Positions 43,428 to 51,428 of a stretch of DNA of 64,000 nt are shown one piece after another. Source of the stretch: JAICKN01 sp036489565. GTDB lineage: Bacteria > Acidobacteriota > Terriglobia > Terriglobales > Acidobacteriaceae. Location: assembly GCA_036489565.1 (NCBI GenBank), contig DASXFN010000060.1, forward strand, positions 1 to 64,000, written 5' to 3'. Position 1 is the stretch's first letter; each line of letters begins with the position of its first letter. The notes below the pieces were generated by a model, which was not told where the DNA came from, did not search any database, and saw only the letters and a program-made list of their open reading frames with translations. The translations under genes and the position numbers were made by a program.

Positions 43428-44756
43428 CTACTTCGTTTGCTTCGCGGCATTTTTCCGGACGAAGAATTGTTGCTTGTCCACGTTGGCGGGCACGGCGACG
43501 TCGAAAAATCCGACCATCATTTCCTGAGAGGTTTGGTCACCCCAGGTCACCATGGCATTTGGGTCGGGATTGTGAGGATTGTTGCGGGAGTTGTCATACC
43601 AGGCGACCGCGCGCAATCGGGTGCCGGCTTTTAGAAATCGCGGCTGGGCCAGCTTGTAACTCAACTGCCAGTGGAAGTGATAAGGATCCACGCGTAAAAG
43701 CGGTTCCACGGTTCCGTTGTCGTGAACAATGTCATACTCAAAAGCTTTCCCGCGAAGATGCATGTGCGGGAAAAAGCTGAGCAGGGTCGCGTCATTGGGG
43801 AGCGTTCCTTGCACTTCCACACGAAAATTGTCGTTGTTGGGCGGAATCAAAAGCGCGTGGTCGTTCAACTGGAGAGTTATTACACGCTGCGCGGGAGGCT
43901 GCTTGGCGAAGACCAGCCCGACCGCAGTCTGATCGCTGCCCGCCCTGCCATTCGAGGTGTAGTGCATTTGAAAAACCAGGTCTGAGCCCGCAGGAATAAA
44001 TTTCGCCATCCCTTGCGGCCACTGATCGGGCGAACTGCCCGGCGCATAGACCAGAAGCAAATCATTGGTAGTCGCGTGCGCTTCGCGGCGCTCGACAGGA
44101 TCTTTCAAGCTGGAAGCCGTGAAGGACGCGCCGACCGGCGCATGGCGGAGCCAATTGGAATTTGGCGGGCGGATATAAACGACCGCATGATGCACATACT
44201 GCGGACTGGAAGGACGCACCTCAGACATTTGCACCCAGCGGTCTTGCTGGAAATGCGTGTGCACGATCTCGTAGGTGTATTCGATGTCTCCGTGGGCGGG
44301 AATCGGCACGGACTGGGGCATTTCGAAAATTTTATCGGGATGCGCGATGTTCCAGCCTTCGGTCCAATGAGGCAGAGGAGGAGCATCTTTCGGGTTTCCC
44401 GCGGGCGCGCCTGCTTTGGCCCAGGCAAGAATGGTTGCGATTTGCCTGGGCGTGAGCGAAGGGTCGTCGGCGAAATGTCCGATGGAGGGGTCGGCGAACC
44501 AGGGCGGCATCATCTTGGTTTGCACGGCGCCGCCAATCGCGGTGGCCCAGGGCTGCGCGTCGGCATAGGTCACGAGCGGCATGGGCGCAACTTCGTCAGG
44601 ACGATGGCAGCGCTGGCAATGAGTCTGGAGGATAGGGAGGACGTCTTTATAGAAAGTGGGTGGTGGCGGAGCGCTGGCCGCGTGGGTGGAAAGAAGAATG
44701 ACGGGGACGGCGATGACCGGAATAAAAAGAAGGATTATCCAGGAACGAAGTCGCAC
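43428..44756 (-). CDS. Exported cytochrome c-type protein with monooxygenase-like domain
   Basis: 442 residues. A signal/anchor helix (WIILLFIPVIAVPVILL) is followed by a c-type haem site CQRCH and a distal Met (MMPPWF), then a beta-rich domain with YVHHAVVYI, FQMHYTSNG and FFPHMHLRG, the His patterns found in copper type II ascorbate-dependent monooxygenases. It likely sits in the periplasm. The combination of a cytochrome c domain with a Cu-monooxygenase-like fold is common in Acidobacteriota and Planctomycetes; the substrate is unknown. Confidence 0.8.
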   Translation of the reverse strand: MRLRSWIILLFIPVIAVPVILLSTHAASAPPPPTFYKDVLPILQTHCQRCHRPDEVAPMPLVTYADAQPWATAIGGAVQTKMMPPWFADPSIGHFADDPSLTPRQIATILAWAKAGAPAGNPKDAPPLPHWTEGWNIAHPDKIFEMPQSVPIPAHGDIEYTYEIVHTHFQQDRWVQMSEVRPSSPQYVHHAVVYIRPPNSNWLRHAPVGASFTASSLKDPVERREAHATTNDLLLVYAPGSSPDQWPQGMAKFIPAGSDLVFQMHYTSNGRAGSDQTAVGLVFAKQPPAQRVITLQLNDHALLIPPNNDNFRVEVQGTLPNDATLLSFFPHMHLRGKAFEYDIVHDNGTVEPLLRVDPYHFHWQLSYKLAQPRFLKAGTRLRAVAWYDNSRNNPHNPDPNAMVTWGDQTSQEMMVGFFDVAVPANVDKQQFFVRKNAAKQTK

Positions 44757-44796
44757 GGCACAACCAGTTTACTCGCAATCGGAAAAGTAGGCAGGC

Positions 44797-46914
44797 TTAT
44801 GACGCTCGCAGAGTTCCACCCAACGCCTCAAGCGCTTTGATCAGCTGCGTGGCCCACTCGGCCACTTCGTCATCACGCAACGTGCGTTCGTGGGACTGGA
44901 ATGTTGCCCGCAGCAAGATGGAATACTTTCCAGGGGGAATGGCACCGCCGCGAAAGATTTCCGCAGGAGCAAAGTCTCGCAGATCGCTGAGCTTTAAAGC
45001 GGCGGCAGCGGCTTGAATTTTCGCGAATGCGACGTCATCGCTAAAAATGAATGAGAAGTCGCGCTCCACAGCCGGATAGCGTGGCAATGCTTTGTATTGA
45101 ACATGCCGCAGGTCGTGCTTGTACAAACGATCGAGATAAACTTCGCCAGTAAAAATGGGCTGCCGGAGTTTGCGACTGGAAATTACGTCGGGATGAATCT
45201 GCCCGAACTCTCCGACTGCTTCTCCATCCAGCAAAATGCGCGCCGAACGGCCGGGGTGGTAATACTCCGAAGTTTGCGTATCGTAGTGAATGGCCCCGTG
45301 CTGGAATTCGTCCAGTAAAGTTTCGATGTCGCCTTTAAGGCTGCGGAAGGCCTCGGCGGCGGTGGCGTTTTCACCTTTGCTTACATCGAGAACGCCGCCC
45401 TTGGGCAGCGATTGTGCAATATTTGCGGCGGTCGCGCCCAGGCAAATCTGCTTTGGCTCGTGCGACTTTCCGTCCGCCGTTGTAAAAACCGACCCAGCCT
45501 CAAACAGACGGACGTCATCATTCCCGCGATTCAAGTTGTAGGCCAGCATGTTGAGAATGCCGGGGACGAGCGACGTCCGCATGACCGAGGCTTCTTCGCT
45601 CAAAGGGTTCTCAAGCTCAATGACTGGCAGAGATGAAAATTGTTCGGCGTCGGCGTGGGAAATAAAACTCAGCGAGACGGCTTCGTTGTAACCGAGCGCC
45701 AGCAACGCGGAGCGCAGCTTTTCGTCTTTGCGCGAATCTTGGGACTCGGCGACTGCTCCGGAAAACGCAGGCAGAGTTTTGCGGAATTTGTCATAGCCGT
45801 GCAGGCGGGCAATTTCTTCGATCAGATCAATTTCGCGTTCCACGTCCAGGCGCCAACTTGGCACGTTCACCAGATAATCAGAGTTGGTGTCGGGGATGAC
45901 GACGAAGCCCAGCCGCCGCAGGATGCGGAGAATTTCTGTGTCGCCGAGGTCTTCGCCCAGTATGCGTGTTGCCTCGGCGCGGTCGAGTTGGATGGGAGCG
46001 AGATCGAGATTACGTGCGACCACGTCAATTTCATTTCCCTGGAGTTGGCCGCCGCCGGATTCCAAGATGCGCATGGCAACACGCGCACAGGCGATGGACG
46101 TTGCGCCATAATCCGCGCCGCGCTCAAAGCGATGGGATGCGTCGGTGTGCAGGCCGTGGCGTTTCGCCGTTTTGCGGACAACGGTAGGGTCAAACCATGC
46201 CGACTCGATCACAATATTTTTGGTTTTACCGGTGATCATCGAGTCAAAGCCGCCCATGACCCCGGCAAGAGCGACGGGCTTTTTGGCGTCGGCGATGATC
46301 AGGTCGTCTACGAACAATTTCCGCTCCACGCCATCGAGCGTCTTGAGGGTTTCGCCCTTGGTTGCGCGACGCACGATGATCTTACCGCCTTCGAGTAAAT
46401 CGAGGTCGAATGCGTGCGTGGGATGGCCCATTTCCCAGAGCGTGTAATTGGAGGCGTCGGCGGCGTTGTTGATGGCACGCTGATCAACGCTGGCCAGGCG
46501 CTTTACAATCTGTTCTGGTGAAGGCTTGATCTGGACGCCGTGAATCACGCGCGCGGTGTATCGCGCACATCCTTGTTTATCTTGAATTTCAATCGGGAAG
46601 GGCCCGACTTTAGTCGTGCCGGATGGCGAATTTGACGAAGCGGCTTTAGCCGCTGAGGGGAACTTCGCTTCCAGCGATTTCAATGGCAGATCGTAAATGG
46701 CCGAACATTCGCGCGCAACGCCGTAGTGATTCATGGCGTCGGGGCGATTTGTAGTGATCTCCATTTCAAAGACAGTGTTCGCACCTTCGCCGCTGACGCC
46801 TTCGACGGTGATACCAGCCGAAGTCAGGTCTTCGGCAAGGCGACGGTCGTCTGTCCGAAGATCGGTCGCCGGGAGATCAACGAATTCGCGCAGCCATTGG
46901 GGGGAAAGTTTCAT
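44797..46914 (-). CDS. pheT: Phenylalanine-tRNA ligase beta subunit
   Basis: 705 residues. With PheS it forms the (alpha-beta)2 enzyme that charges tRNA-Phe. The N-terminal MKLSPQWLREFVDLP, the B3/B4 editing region, the B5 domain (ERGADYG..., REIDLIEEIARLHGYDKF) and the C-terminal ferredoxin-like anticodon-binding domain (YPAVERDFSFIF) are visible. There is no classical EMAP-type tRNA-binding domain near residues 40-150. Residues about 86-107 (KFPSAAKAASSNSPSG...) are low-complexity and coincide with a REP-like DNA element. It is the last gene of the infC-rpmI-rplT-pheS-pheT cluster, 70 bases after pheS. Confidence 0.96.
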   Translation of the reverse strand: MKLSPQWLREFVDLPATDLRTDDRRLAEDLTSAGITVEGVSGEGANTVFEMEITTNRPDAMNHYGVARECSAIYDLPLKSLEAKFPSAAKAASSNSPSGTTKVGPFPIEIQDKQGCARYTARVIHGVQIKPSPEQIVKRLASVDQRAINNAADASNYTLWEMGHPTHAFDLDLLEGGKIIVRRATKGETLKTLDGVERKLFVDDLIIADAKKPVALAGVMGGFDSMITGKTKNIVIESAWFDPTVVRKTAKRHGLHTDASHRFERGADYGATSIACARVAMRILESGGGQLQGNEIDVVARNLDLAPIQLDRAEATRILGEDLGDTEILRILRRLGFVVIPDTNSDYLVNVPSWRLDVEREIDLIEEIARLHGYDKFRKTLPAFSGAVAESQDSRKDEKLRSALLALGYNEAVSLSFISHADAEQFSSLPVIELENPLSEEASVMRTSLVPGILNMLAYNLNRGNDDVRLFEAGSVFTTADGKSHEPKQICLGATAANIAQSLPKGGVLDVSKGENATAAEAFRSLKGDIETLLDEFQHGAIHYDTQTSEYYHPGRSARILLDGEAVGEFGQIHPDVISSRKLRQPIFTGEVYLDRLYKHDLRHVQYKALPRYPAVERDFSFIFSDDVAFAKIQAAAAALKLSDLRDFAPAEIFRGGAIPPGKYSILLRATFQSHERTLRDDEVAEWATQLIKALEALGGTLRAS
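46595..46658 (-). repeat. REP-type palindromic element inside the pheT coding frame
   Basis: On the pheT strand two dyads, GCGGCTAAAGCCGC and CGACTAAAGTCG, are separated by about 25 bases and end in GGGCCCTTCCC. The intergenic copy at 48874-48935 has the same order and spacing: CCTCAG then GGCTAAAGCC, a spacer, then GGCACG-CTAAAG-CG and GCCCTTCCC. The element is read in frame as a Ser/Ala-rich loop. Confidence 0.75.
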
Positions 46915-46984
46915 TGTGTTCGGTCATTGGTCGTTTGTCTTTGGCTGTTGGCTACGACCAACGACCAAAGGCCAACGACTGCTT

Positions 46985-48127
46985 CTATCCAAACTGCTCC
47001 AAAAATCTTACGTCGCCCTGAAAGAACAACTGAATGTCATCCACACCATATTTCAGCAGCGCGATTCTGTCCGCGCCCATGCCGAAGGCGAAGCCGGAAA
47101 CTTTTTTTGGATCGTAGCCGTTTTCTTTTACAAAACCGAACACGTTCGGGTCAACCATGCCGCAGCCGAGGATTTCGATCCATCCGCTTTGCTTGCAGGG
47201 GCGGCAAGGTTCGGACCCTCGCTTACCGCTGCCTCCGCAGATGAAGCAGGAAACCATCATCTCAGCGCTGGGCTCGGTGAAGGGAAAGAACGACGGGCGG
47301 AAGCTCGTCTTGACGCTCGAGCCGAAGAGCATTTTCATGGCGTGGTCGAGCGTGCCTTTGAGGTCGCCGAAGGTGATGTTAGTGTCAACAGCCAAGCCCT
47401 CGACCTGGTGGAACATGGGCGAGTGGCTCGCGTCCGGTGGATCGTTGCGGTGTACTTTGCCGGGAATCACGATGCGCAGCGGCGGCTTCATCTTCTCCAT
47501 GGTGCGAATCTGGACTGGAGAGGTGTGCGTTCGCAGGAGTAATCGCTCGCGCTGCGGTTTTGATTCCTGGTTGGCGATGAAGAGCGTGTCCTGCGTGTCG
47601 CGCGCGGGATGGTTCGGCGGAAAATTCAGCGACTCGAAGTTGTAATAGTCGCTCTCAATGACCGGGCCTTCTTCGACGGAGTATCCGAGGTTGCGGAAGA
47701 CGGAGACGATTTCGTTCATCGTCTTGATGACGGGATGTTCGGCGCCGATGGGGCGGCGGAGGGCGGGGAGGGTGATGTCAATGCCTTCGGCATCCGACCG
47801 CGATTGTGATCCGGCGTTTTGACTCCGTTGGAGCGCGCTTTCAATTTTCTGCTCGACTTCAACTTTGAGTTGATTGACGCGTTGCCCGACTTCGCGTTTG
47901 GATTCTTTAGGTGCGGCTTTTAGCCAAAGATCGTTGACCTGAGTGAGGATGCCGTCCTTGCGCGCCATCCAGCGGTCGCGGAAAGTTTTCGAGTCGGCTT
48001 CGTTTGTGATCCCGGCGGATTCGCTTTCCAGCGCGGCGAGGAGATTTTTTGCGGCTTGATCCAATGCAGGAGCGGAGAAATCCGTCAGCTTGGGAACTGC
48101 GTATGCGGGTTGTTTGGTGGAAGGCAT
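46985..48127 (-). CDS. pheS: Phenylalanine-tRNA ligase alpha subunit
   Basis: 380 residues. The catalytic class II core shows motif 2 (HTSPVQIRTME ... RIVIPGKVHRND), FHQVEGLAVD and motif 3 (GFAFGMGADRIALLKYGV). The N-terminal ~90 residues form the coiled-coil arm (KVEVEQKIESALQ). It makes Phe-AMP and acts with PheT. The internal EPSAEMMVSC...CG-C-PC-segment (Cys-rich around residue 300) is the metal-like knuckle seen in some PheS proteins. The gene is 257 bases after rplT; the gap holds short palindromes. Confidence 0.97.
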   Translation of the reverse strand: MPSTKQPAYAVPKLTDFSAPALDQAAKNLLAALESESAGITNEADSKTFRDRWMARKDGILTQVNDLWLKAAPKESKREVGQRVNQLKVEVEQKIESALQRSQNAGSQSRSDAEGIDITLPALRRPIGAEHPVIKTMNEIVSVFRNLGYSVEEGPVIESDYYNFESLNFPPNHPARDTQDTLFIANQESKPQRERLLLRTHTSPVQIRTMEKMKPPLRIVIPGKVHRNDPPDASHSPMFHQVEGLAVDTNITFGDLKGTLDHAMKMLFGSSVKTSFRPSFFPFTEPSAEMMVSCFICGGSGKRGSEPCRPCKQSGWIEILGCGMVDPNVFGFVKENGYDPKKVSGFAFGMGADRIALLKYGVDDIQLFFQGDVRFLEQFG

Positions 48128-48314
48128 GATTGTGCCGTCCCTGCGGGACTCGCTCGGTTCTGTGCCTTCCCGGGACTTCCGTCCCGGGCTATCCTATGCC
48201 GCCGCTTCGCGGCTGGTGCGGTGCGATCTCAACTTCTACTCTTTACGACAGCCCGCAAAAAGCAGATTCCTCACGGCTCGCCGTTCGGAATGACAATCAT
48301 AATTGAGACATATC

Positions 48315-48335
48315 GGCGCGGCTTAAAGCCGCGCC
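48315..48335. repeat. Perfect 9-bp palindrome between rplT and pheS
   Basis: GGCGCGGCT (48315-48323), TAA, AGCCGCGCC (48327-48335). It belongs to the same GGCTAAAGCC-centred family as the units at 48.9 kb and within pheT. The preceding text, TTCCTCACGGCTCGCCGTTCGGAATGACA-like, is another common intergenic motif of the group. No gene is in the 260-base gap. Confidence 0.7.
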
Positions 48336-48387
48336 CTGATACGTATTCAAACAGTTAATTTTGCTGATGACTGATTGCTGAGAGCTT

Positions 48388-48753
48388 CTACGCTGCCCCA
48401 CCGAGAGCGCTCTTCGCCTGCTCGGCGAGGCTTTTAAAGGCCGCGGCGTCGTTGACGGCGAGGTCAGCCAGGATTTTGCGGTCGAGCTCAATCCCACTCT
48501 TCTTGAGGCCGTTGATGAACTGGCTATAGCTGATGCCGTTCAATTTGGCGGCTGCGCCGATGCGGACGATCCACAGCGAGCGATACTGGCGCTTTTTTTG
48601 CTTGCGGCCGGAGTAGGCGAACTTCAAACCGCGGTCCACGGCTTCTTTGGCCGAGCGGTAGAGTTTGGATTTTGTGAGGAAGTAACCGCTGGCGCGGTCT
48701 AATATTTTTTTGCGTTTTGCGCGACGTTTCGTTCCGCGTTTTACACGAGGCAT
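48388..48753 (-). CDS. rplT: 50S ribosomal protein L20
   Basis: 121 residues. The very basic N-terminus MPRVKRGTKRRAKRKKILDRASG, the RRSLWIVRIGAA-like core (here YRSLWIVRIGAAAKLNGISY) and the C-terminal AALAVNDAAAFKSLAEQAK are full-length L20. It binds 23S rRNA early in 50S assembly and in many bacteria also represses its own operon by binding the infC-rpmI leader. GGAG precedes the ATG at 48753. Confidence 0.98.
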   Translation of the reverse strand: MPRVKRGTKRRAKRKKILDRASGYFLTKSKLYRSAKEAVDRGLKFAYSGRKQKKRQYRSLWIVRIGAAAKLNGISYSQFINGLKKSGIELDRKILADLAVNDAAAFKSLAEQAKSALGGAA

Positions 48754-49055
48754 GGTGGTTCTCCTTTTTGCTTACGTTATAGCGGCTGGAGGCAGGAGAC
48801 TTTTTAGTCTTGGCCTCTTCACTCGCTTCGGGCGGAAAATAATCTGCCCTTTTTAAGCCCCTTAGATTTTGCTCCTCAGGGGCTAAAGCCCATTTTATGG
48901 GCCTTGGATGGCACGGCTAAAGCCGTGCCCTTCCCAAATTTTCTGCTTCCCAAATTCTGAGCTTCAAATGCGGAAGCTCGCCAATCCTCAGCTTCAAATT
49001 ACCGAAGCTCGAAATACAGAAGGTCGCCCGGTCCGTTCTTAGCACGGAATCATGC
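48754..49055. repeat. Repeat-filled rpmI-rplT spacer (302 bases)
   Basis: No gene. It contains the REP element 48874-48935 (arms GGCACGGCT/AGCCGTGCC at 48910-48918/48921-48929), two hairpin units sharing AGCTTCAAAT (GAGCTTC/GAAGCTC at 48959-48965/48973-48979; AGCTTC/GAAGCT at 48990-48995/49004-49009), and a partial copy of the rpmI 3' end at 49039-49053. The rpmI-rplT spacer is usually far shorter, so several insertions have occurred here. Confidence 0.7.
49039..49053 (-). repeat. Duplicated 3' end of rpmI
   Basis: Fifteen bases reading ATGATTCCGTGCTAA on the minus strand repeat the last codons and stop of rpmI (ATGATTCCGTACTAA, 49056-49070) with one difference, two bases downstream of the stop. 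It looks like a small tandem duplication that kept the first copy intact. Confidence 0.7.
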
Positions 49056-49250
49056 TTAGTACGGAATCATTCTCTTTACTTTGGGCGTGTCGGCATCACT
49101 TACGAGCACGGTGCCGCCCAGATGGCTCTTGCGCTTTTTGTCTTTGGAAGTCAGGATGTGGCGCAAATACGCCTTGGACCGCTTCACTTTTCCTGTAGCG
49201 GTTTTCTTGAAGCGCTTCGCAGCGCCTTTGTGTGTTTTTAATTTCGGCAT
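49056..49250 (-). CDS. rpmI: 50S ribosomal protein L35
   Basis: 64 residues, MPKLKTHKGAAKRFKKTATGKVKR...HLGGTVLVS...VKRMIPY, complete and typical. It belongs to the 50S subunit. It follows infC by 110 bases and precedes rplT by 302 bases, in the classical order. Confidence 0.98.
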   Translation of the reverse strand: MPKLKTHKGAAKRFKKTATGKVKRSKAYLRHILTSKDKKRKSHLGGTVLVSDADTPKVKRMIPY

Positions 49251-49278
49251 AAATCCTCAAATCAGCAATTAGCGTTGA

Positions 49279-49335
49279 GCACTCAGCATTCAGCCATGCA
49301 GTTCCCGCTACCCTCAAGGACTGAATGCTGAGTGC
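49279..49335. repeat. Large perfect hairpin between infC and rpmI
   Basis: GCACTCAGCATTCAG (49279-49293) pairs with CTGAATGCTGAGTGC (49321-49335), 15 of 15 bases, around a 27-base loop. It lies in the 5' region of rpmI on the operon transcript. It could regulate L35/L20 expression or be a dispersed repeat; there is no T-run. Confidence 0.7.
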
Positions 49336-49360
49336 TGACCGCTGAAGGCTTAAAAAAAAT

Positions 49361-49966
49361 CTACTTCGCGGTCTCTACCGGCTGCGGCTGCGGCTGCGCT
49401 TGTGGCGCAGCAGGAGATTGTTGCTTGGGCTTCGGCGGCTTCGGTTCCGGCTTCTTAGCGCTCGGAGCCAGAATCGCATGCAGGGTATTGCCTTCCTGCC
49501 GCGGCCGGAACTCCACAATTCCCTGGTCGCCAATGTCTTTAATAAGGCGCTCAAGAATTCCGCGTCCCAAACCCGTGCGGGTCATCTCGCGTCCGCGGAA
49601 GAAGATGGTCGCCTTGACCTTGTCTCCTTCACCGAGGAAGCGCAACACGTGGTTCTTTTTGGTTTCGTAATCGTGGTCGTCCACATTAATGCGGAACTTT
49701 ACTTCCTTCACCACAATTGTTTTCTGGTGCTTTTTCGCCTCGCGTTCCTTTTTTTCCTGTTGATACAGGAATTTCCCGTAGTCCATGATGCGGCATACAG
49801 GAGGGTTCGCGGTCGGCGATATCTCAACCAGGTCTAGATTCTTCTCGCGGGCCTTTTTTAGCGCTTCGAAGGGCTGCAGGACGCCAATCTGCTCGCCTGC
49901 ATCATCAATTACGCGGATTTCTCGCGCCCGAATACGCTCGTTAATGCGAATAAAACGCTTGTCGAT
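49361..49966 (-). CDS. infC: Translation initiation factor IF-3 with non-AUG start
   Basis: The frame is open without ATG/GTG/TTG upstream of the first ATG (49786), which lies in mid-domain. Read through, it gives RFIRINERIRAREIRVIDD ... ISPTANPPVCRIMDYGKFLYQQ, the complete IF3 N-domain, then the C-domain ending FRPRQEGNTLHAIL and a Pro/Gln/Lys tail of about 30 residues. The start is best placed at ATC 49966, 6 bases after a GGAGG. E. coli infC likewise begins at AUU, used by IF3 to repress itself. A -10-like TATAAT (50007-50012) lies about 40 bases upstream. About 201 residues. Confidence 0.93.
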   Translation of the reverse strand: MDKRFIRINERIRAREIRVIDDAGEQIGVLQPFEALKKAREKNLDLVEISPTANPPVCRIMDYGKFLYQQEKKEREAKKHQKTIVVKEVKFRINVDDHDYETKKNHVLRFLGEGDKVKATIFFRGREMTRTGLGRGILERLIKDIGDQGIVEFRPRQEGNTLHAILAPSAKKPEPKPPKPKQQSPAAPQAQPQPQPVETAK

Positions 49967-49972
49967 AACAAT

Positions 49973-50012
49973 CCTCCGAACATTACCAATCGCGAAGAGA
50001 TGAAAAATTATA
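49973..50012 (-). promoter_or_regulatory. infC promoter -10 and ribosome-binding site
   Basis: On the minus strand, TATAAT (50012-50007) is a perfect -10. The -35 is weak. The expected start of transcription, near 50000, leaves a leader of about 34 bases, with GGAGG (49977-49973) six bases before the ATC codon. The other possible codons, ATT and GTT, lie too close to the GGAGG. Confidence 0.6.
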
Positions 50013-50217
50013 GCACGCGTGCCAGTGCCAACTGTTCAAAACACAAATTGCCTTCGCTGCCCGGCTGGCGCTCTTAGATTTCCGGTAATTCACAGCCCTA
50101 GCCCATCAGTAACCATTTCTGCCTCTTCCCCAATTTCGCGGCTGGCTTTATGCTCATCCATGAATTGCCCTGGGAATTGCCCTGGAACGAAGCAGCGGGC
50201 TTCCCTTCCGCAGGTTT

Positions 50218-50604
50218 ATGATCCCATTTCGCTTTTACACTGTTATCCCTGGTGGCGTGGCCGCGCTGGTACTGGCCTATTTCGTATTCCGGCAAAAACA
50301 TACAAACCCAACGGAACTGGAGACGCAGCGCCGTCTGTGGCTGGAAAAAGTCGGCCGTATTACCGACGGCACCGTGATTGACGTCCAGGAGCACAAGACC
50401 GCCGAGCGCCCAGCCACGCTGTTGATTTACCACTACGACGTCGCTGGGGTTTCCTATGAAGCGTCCCAGGACGTGACCTACTTGCGACAGCGAATCAATC
50501 TGCATAGCTGCCGCCTTGGCTTGCCTACATCAGTCCGGTACGATCCGCAGAATCCCGGGAATTCGCTGGTGATTTCTGAAAAGTGGATTGGATTGCGGCA
50601 ATAA
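50218..50604 (+). CDS. DUF3592-like small membrane-anchored protein
   Basis: 128 residues. One N-terminal membrane helix (FYTVIPGGVAALVLAYFVF) is followed by a beta-rich domain with GRITDGTVIDVQEHK, YHYDVAGVSYEASQDV and VRYDPQNPGNSLV, the DUF3592 pattern (a short beta-barrel-like domain common in envelope proteins). Function not known. It is divergent from infC and convergent with the next minus-strand gene. Confidence 0.72.
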   Translation: MIPFRFYTVIPGGVAALVLAYFVFRQKHTNPTELETQRRLWLEKVGRITDGTVIDVQEHKTAERPATLLIYHYDVAGVSYEASQDVTYLRQRINLHSCRLGLPTSVRYDPQNPGNSLVISEKWIGLRQ

Positions 50605-50614
50605 AGTCCGCCCG

Positions 50615-51325
50615 TCATCGCTGATGATGGAATGCTAGCTTCTTCAAGTCAGGCCAGAATTCCGTGAAAGCATTGCTCCCCATCTTTCCCAGAACTCCGT
50701 AGAGCGTGCGTTCGGCGGCGCTGCGGGAATTGGCTTCGCTGTCTGCGCGCCACGCGTTGGATAGAAAATTATTTCCGGGAATCGCAATGTAACGCGCGTA
50801 AGCCGGCATGACATTTCCCTCACGGTCATATGCGGTGAAGGTGGCTTTCATTGCGTGGCCAATCCGCGTTTTGATCGGTCTGCCGGGCTCGCGAAAGTAT
50901 CGTGGATCTTCTCCCCAAAGCGCGCCCAGGCTTGCTTCCATGGCATTGCCCGTGGCGATCCCGGTGAACCGCATCGCGTATCGTTTTCCGTAGCCCTCCC
51001 AGTGCGGACCGTATTCTTTTGGGGTGTTGCGCGCGGTGCCAAACCCCGCGCTGAACAAGCCAGCCGCCAGGCTCGTTGGTCCAACCGTGCTGGTCACAAA
51101 CCAATGAAAGCGTTGTTGCGATGTTATGGGAACATAGGTTGACGGCGCATCGGGAGTGGATGCCGCGGAATTTTCATGCGCCGCGGTCTGAGCGCGGACA
51201 TTGGATGCAATCCCTACCAAGACAATTCCAAACATCAAGAGACGCAGAGAGCTAGCCGGCCAGAAGATATTCTTCACCTTACCTTTGTTGCCCTTTGCGT
51301 GGATAAGTTGCTTTTTCGCGCGCAT
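50615..51325 (-). CDS. Exported acidobacterial protein of unknown function
   Basis: 236 residues. A signal peptide (LRLLMFGIVLVGIASNVRAQ) and a Ser/Thr/Pro linker precede a conserved-looking domain (FHWFVTSTVGPTSLAAGLFSAGFG ... GEDPRYFRE ... YIAIPGNNFLSNAW). The repeated GPT/GAG helices could insert in the outer membrane or lie at its surface. I do not recognise a catalytic motif. ATG 51325 is preferred to the longer frame to 51487. Confidence 0.68.
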   Translation of the reverse strand: MRAKKQLIHAKGNKGKVKNIFWPASSLRLLMFGIVLVGIASNVRAQTAAHENSAASTPDAPSTYVPITSQQRFHWFVTSTVGPTSLAAGLFSAGFGTARNTPKEYGPHWEGYGKRYAMRFTGIATGNAMEASLGALWGEDPRYFREPGRPIKTRIGHAMKATFTAYDREGNVMPAYARYIAIPGNNFLSNAWRADSEANSRSAAERTLYGVLGKMGSNAFTEFWPDLKKLAFHHQR

Positions 51326-51428
51326 GGACGAATGCCTTATCACAATACAACCGCCAAAGTGTAACAGCGCATCCGCCGCATCATTACTTAGGGCAGTGAA
51401 GCACAACGAGTGTTTAAATGATGGACGT

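Noticed and set aside
49361..49786. Short infC starting at the ATG at 49786
   Set aside because: It would lack the whole N-terminal domain, whose conserved sequence (RINERIRAREIRVIDD) is plainly encoded upstream.
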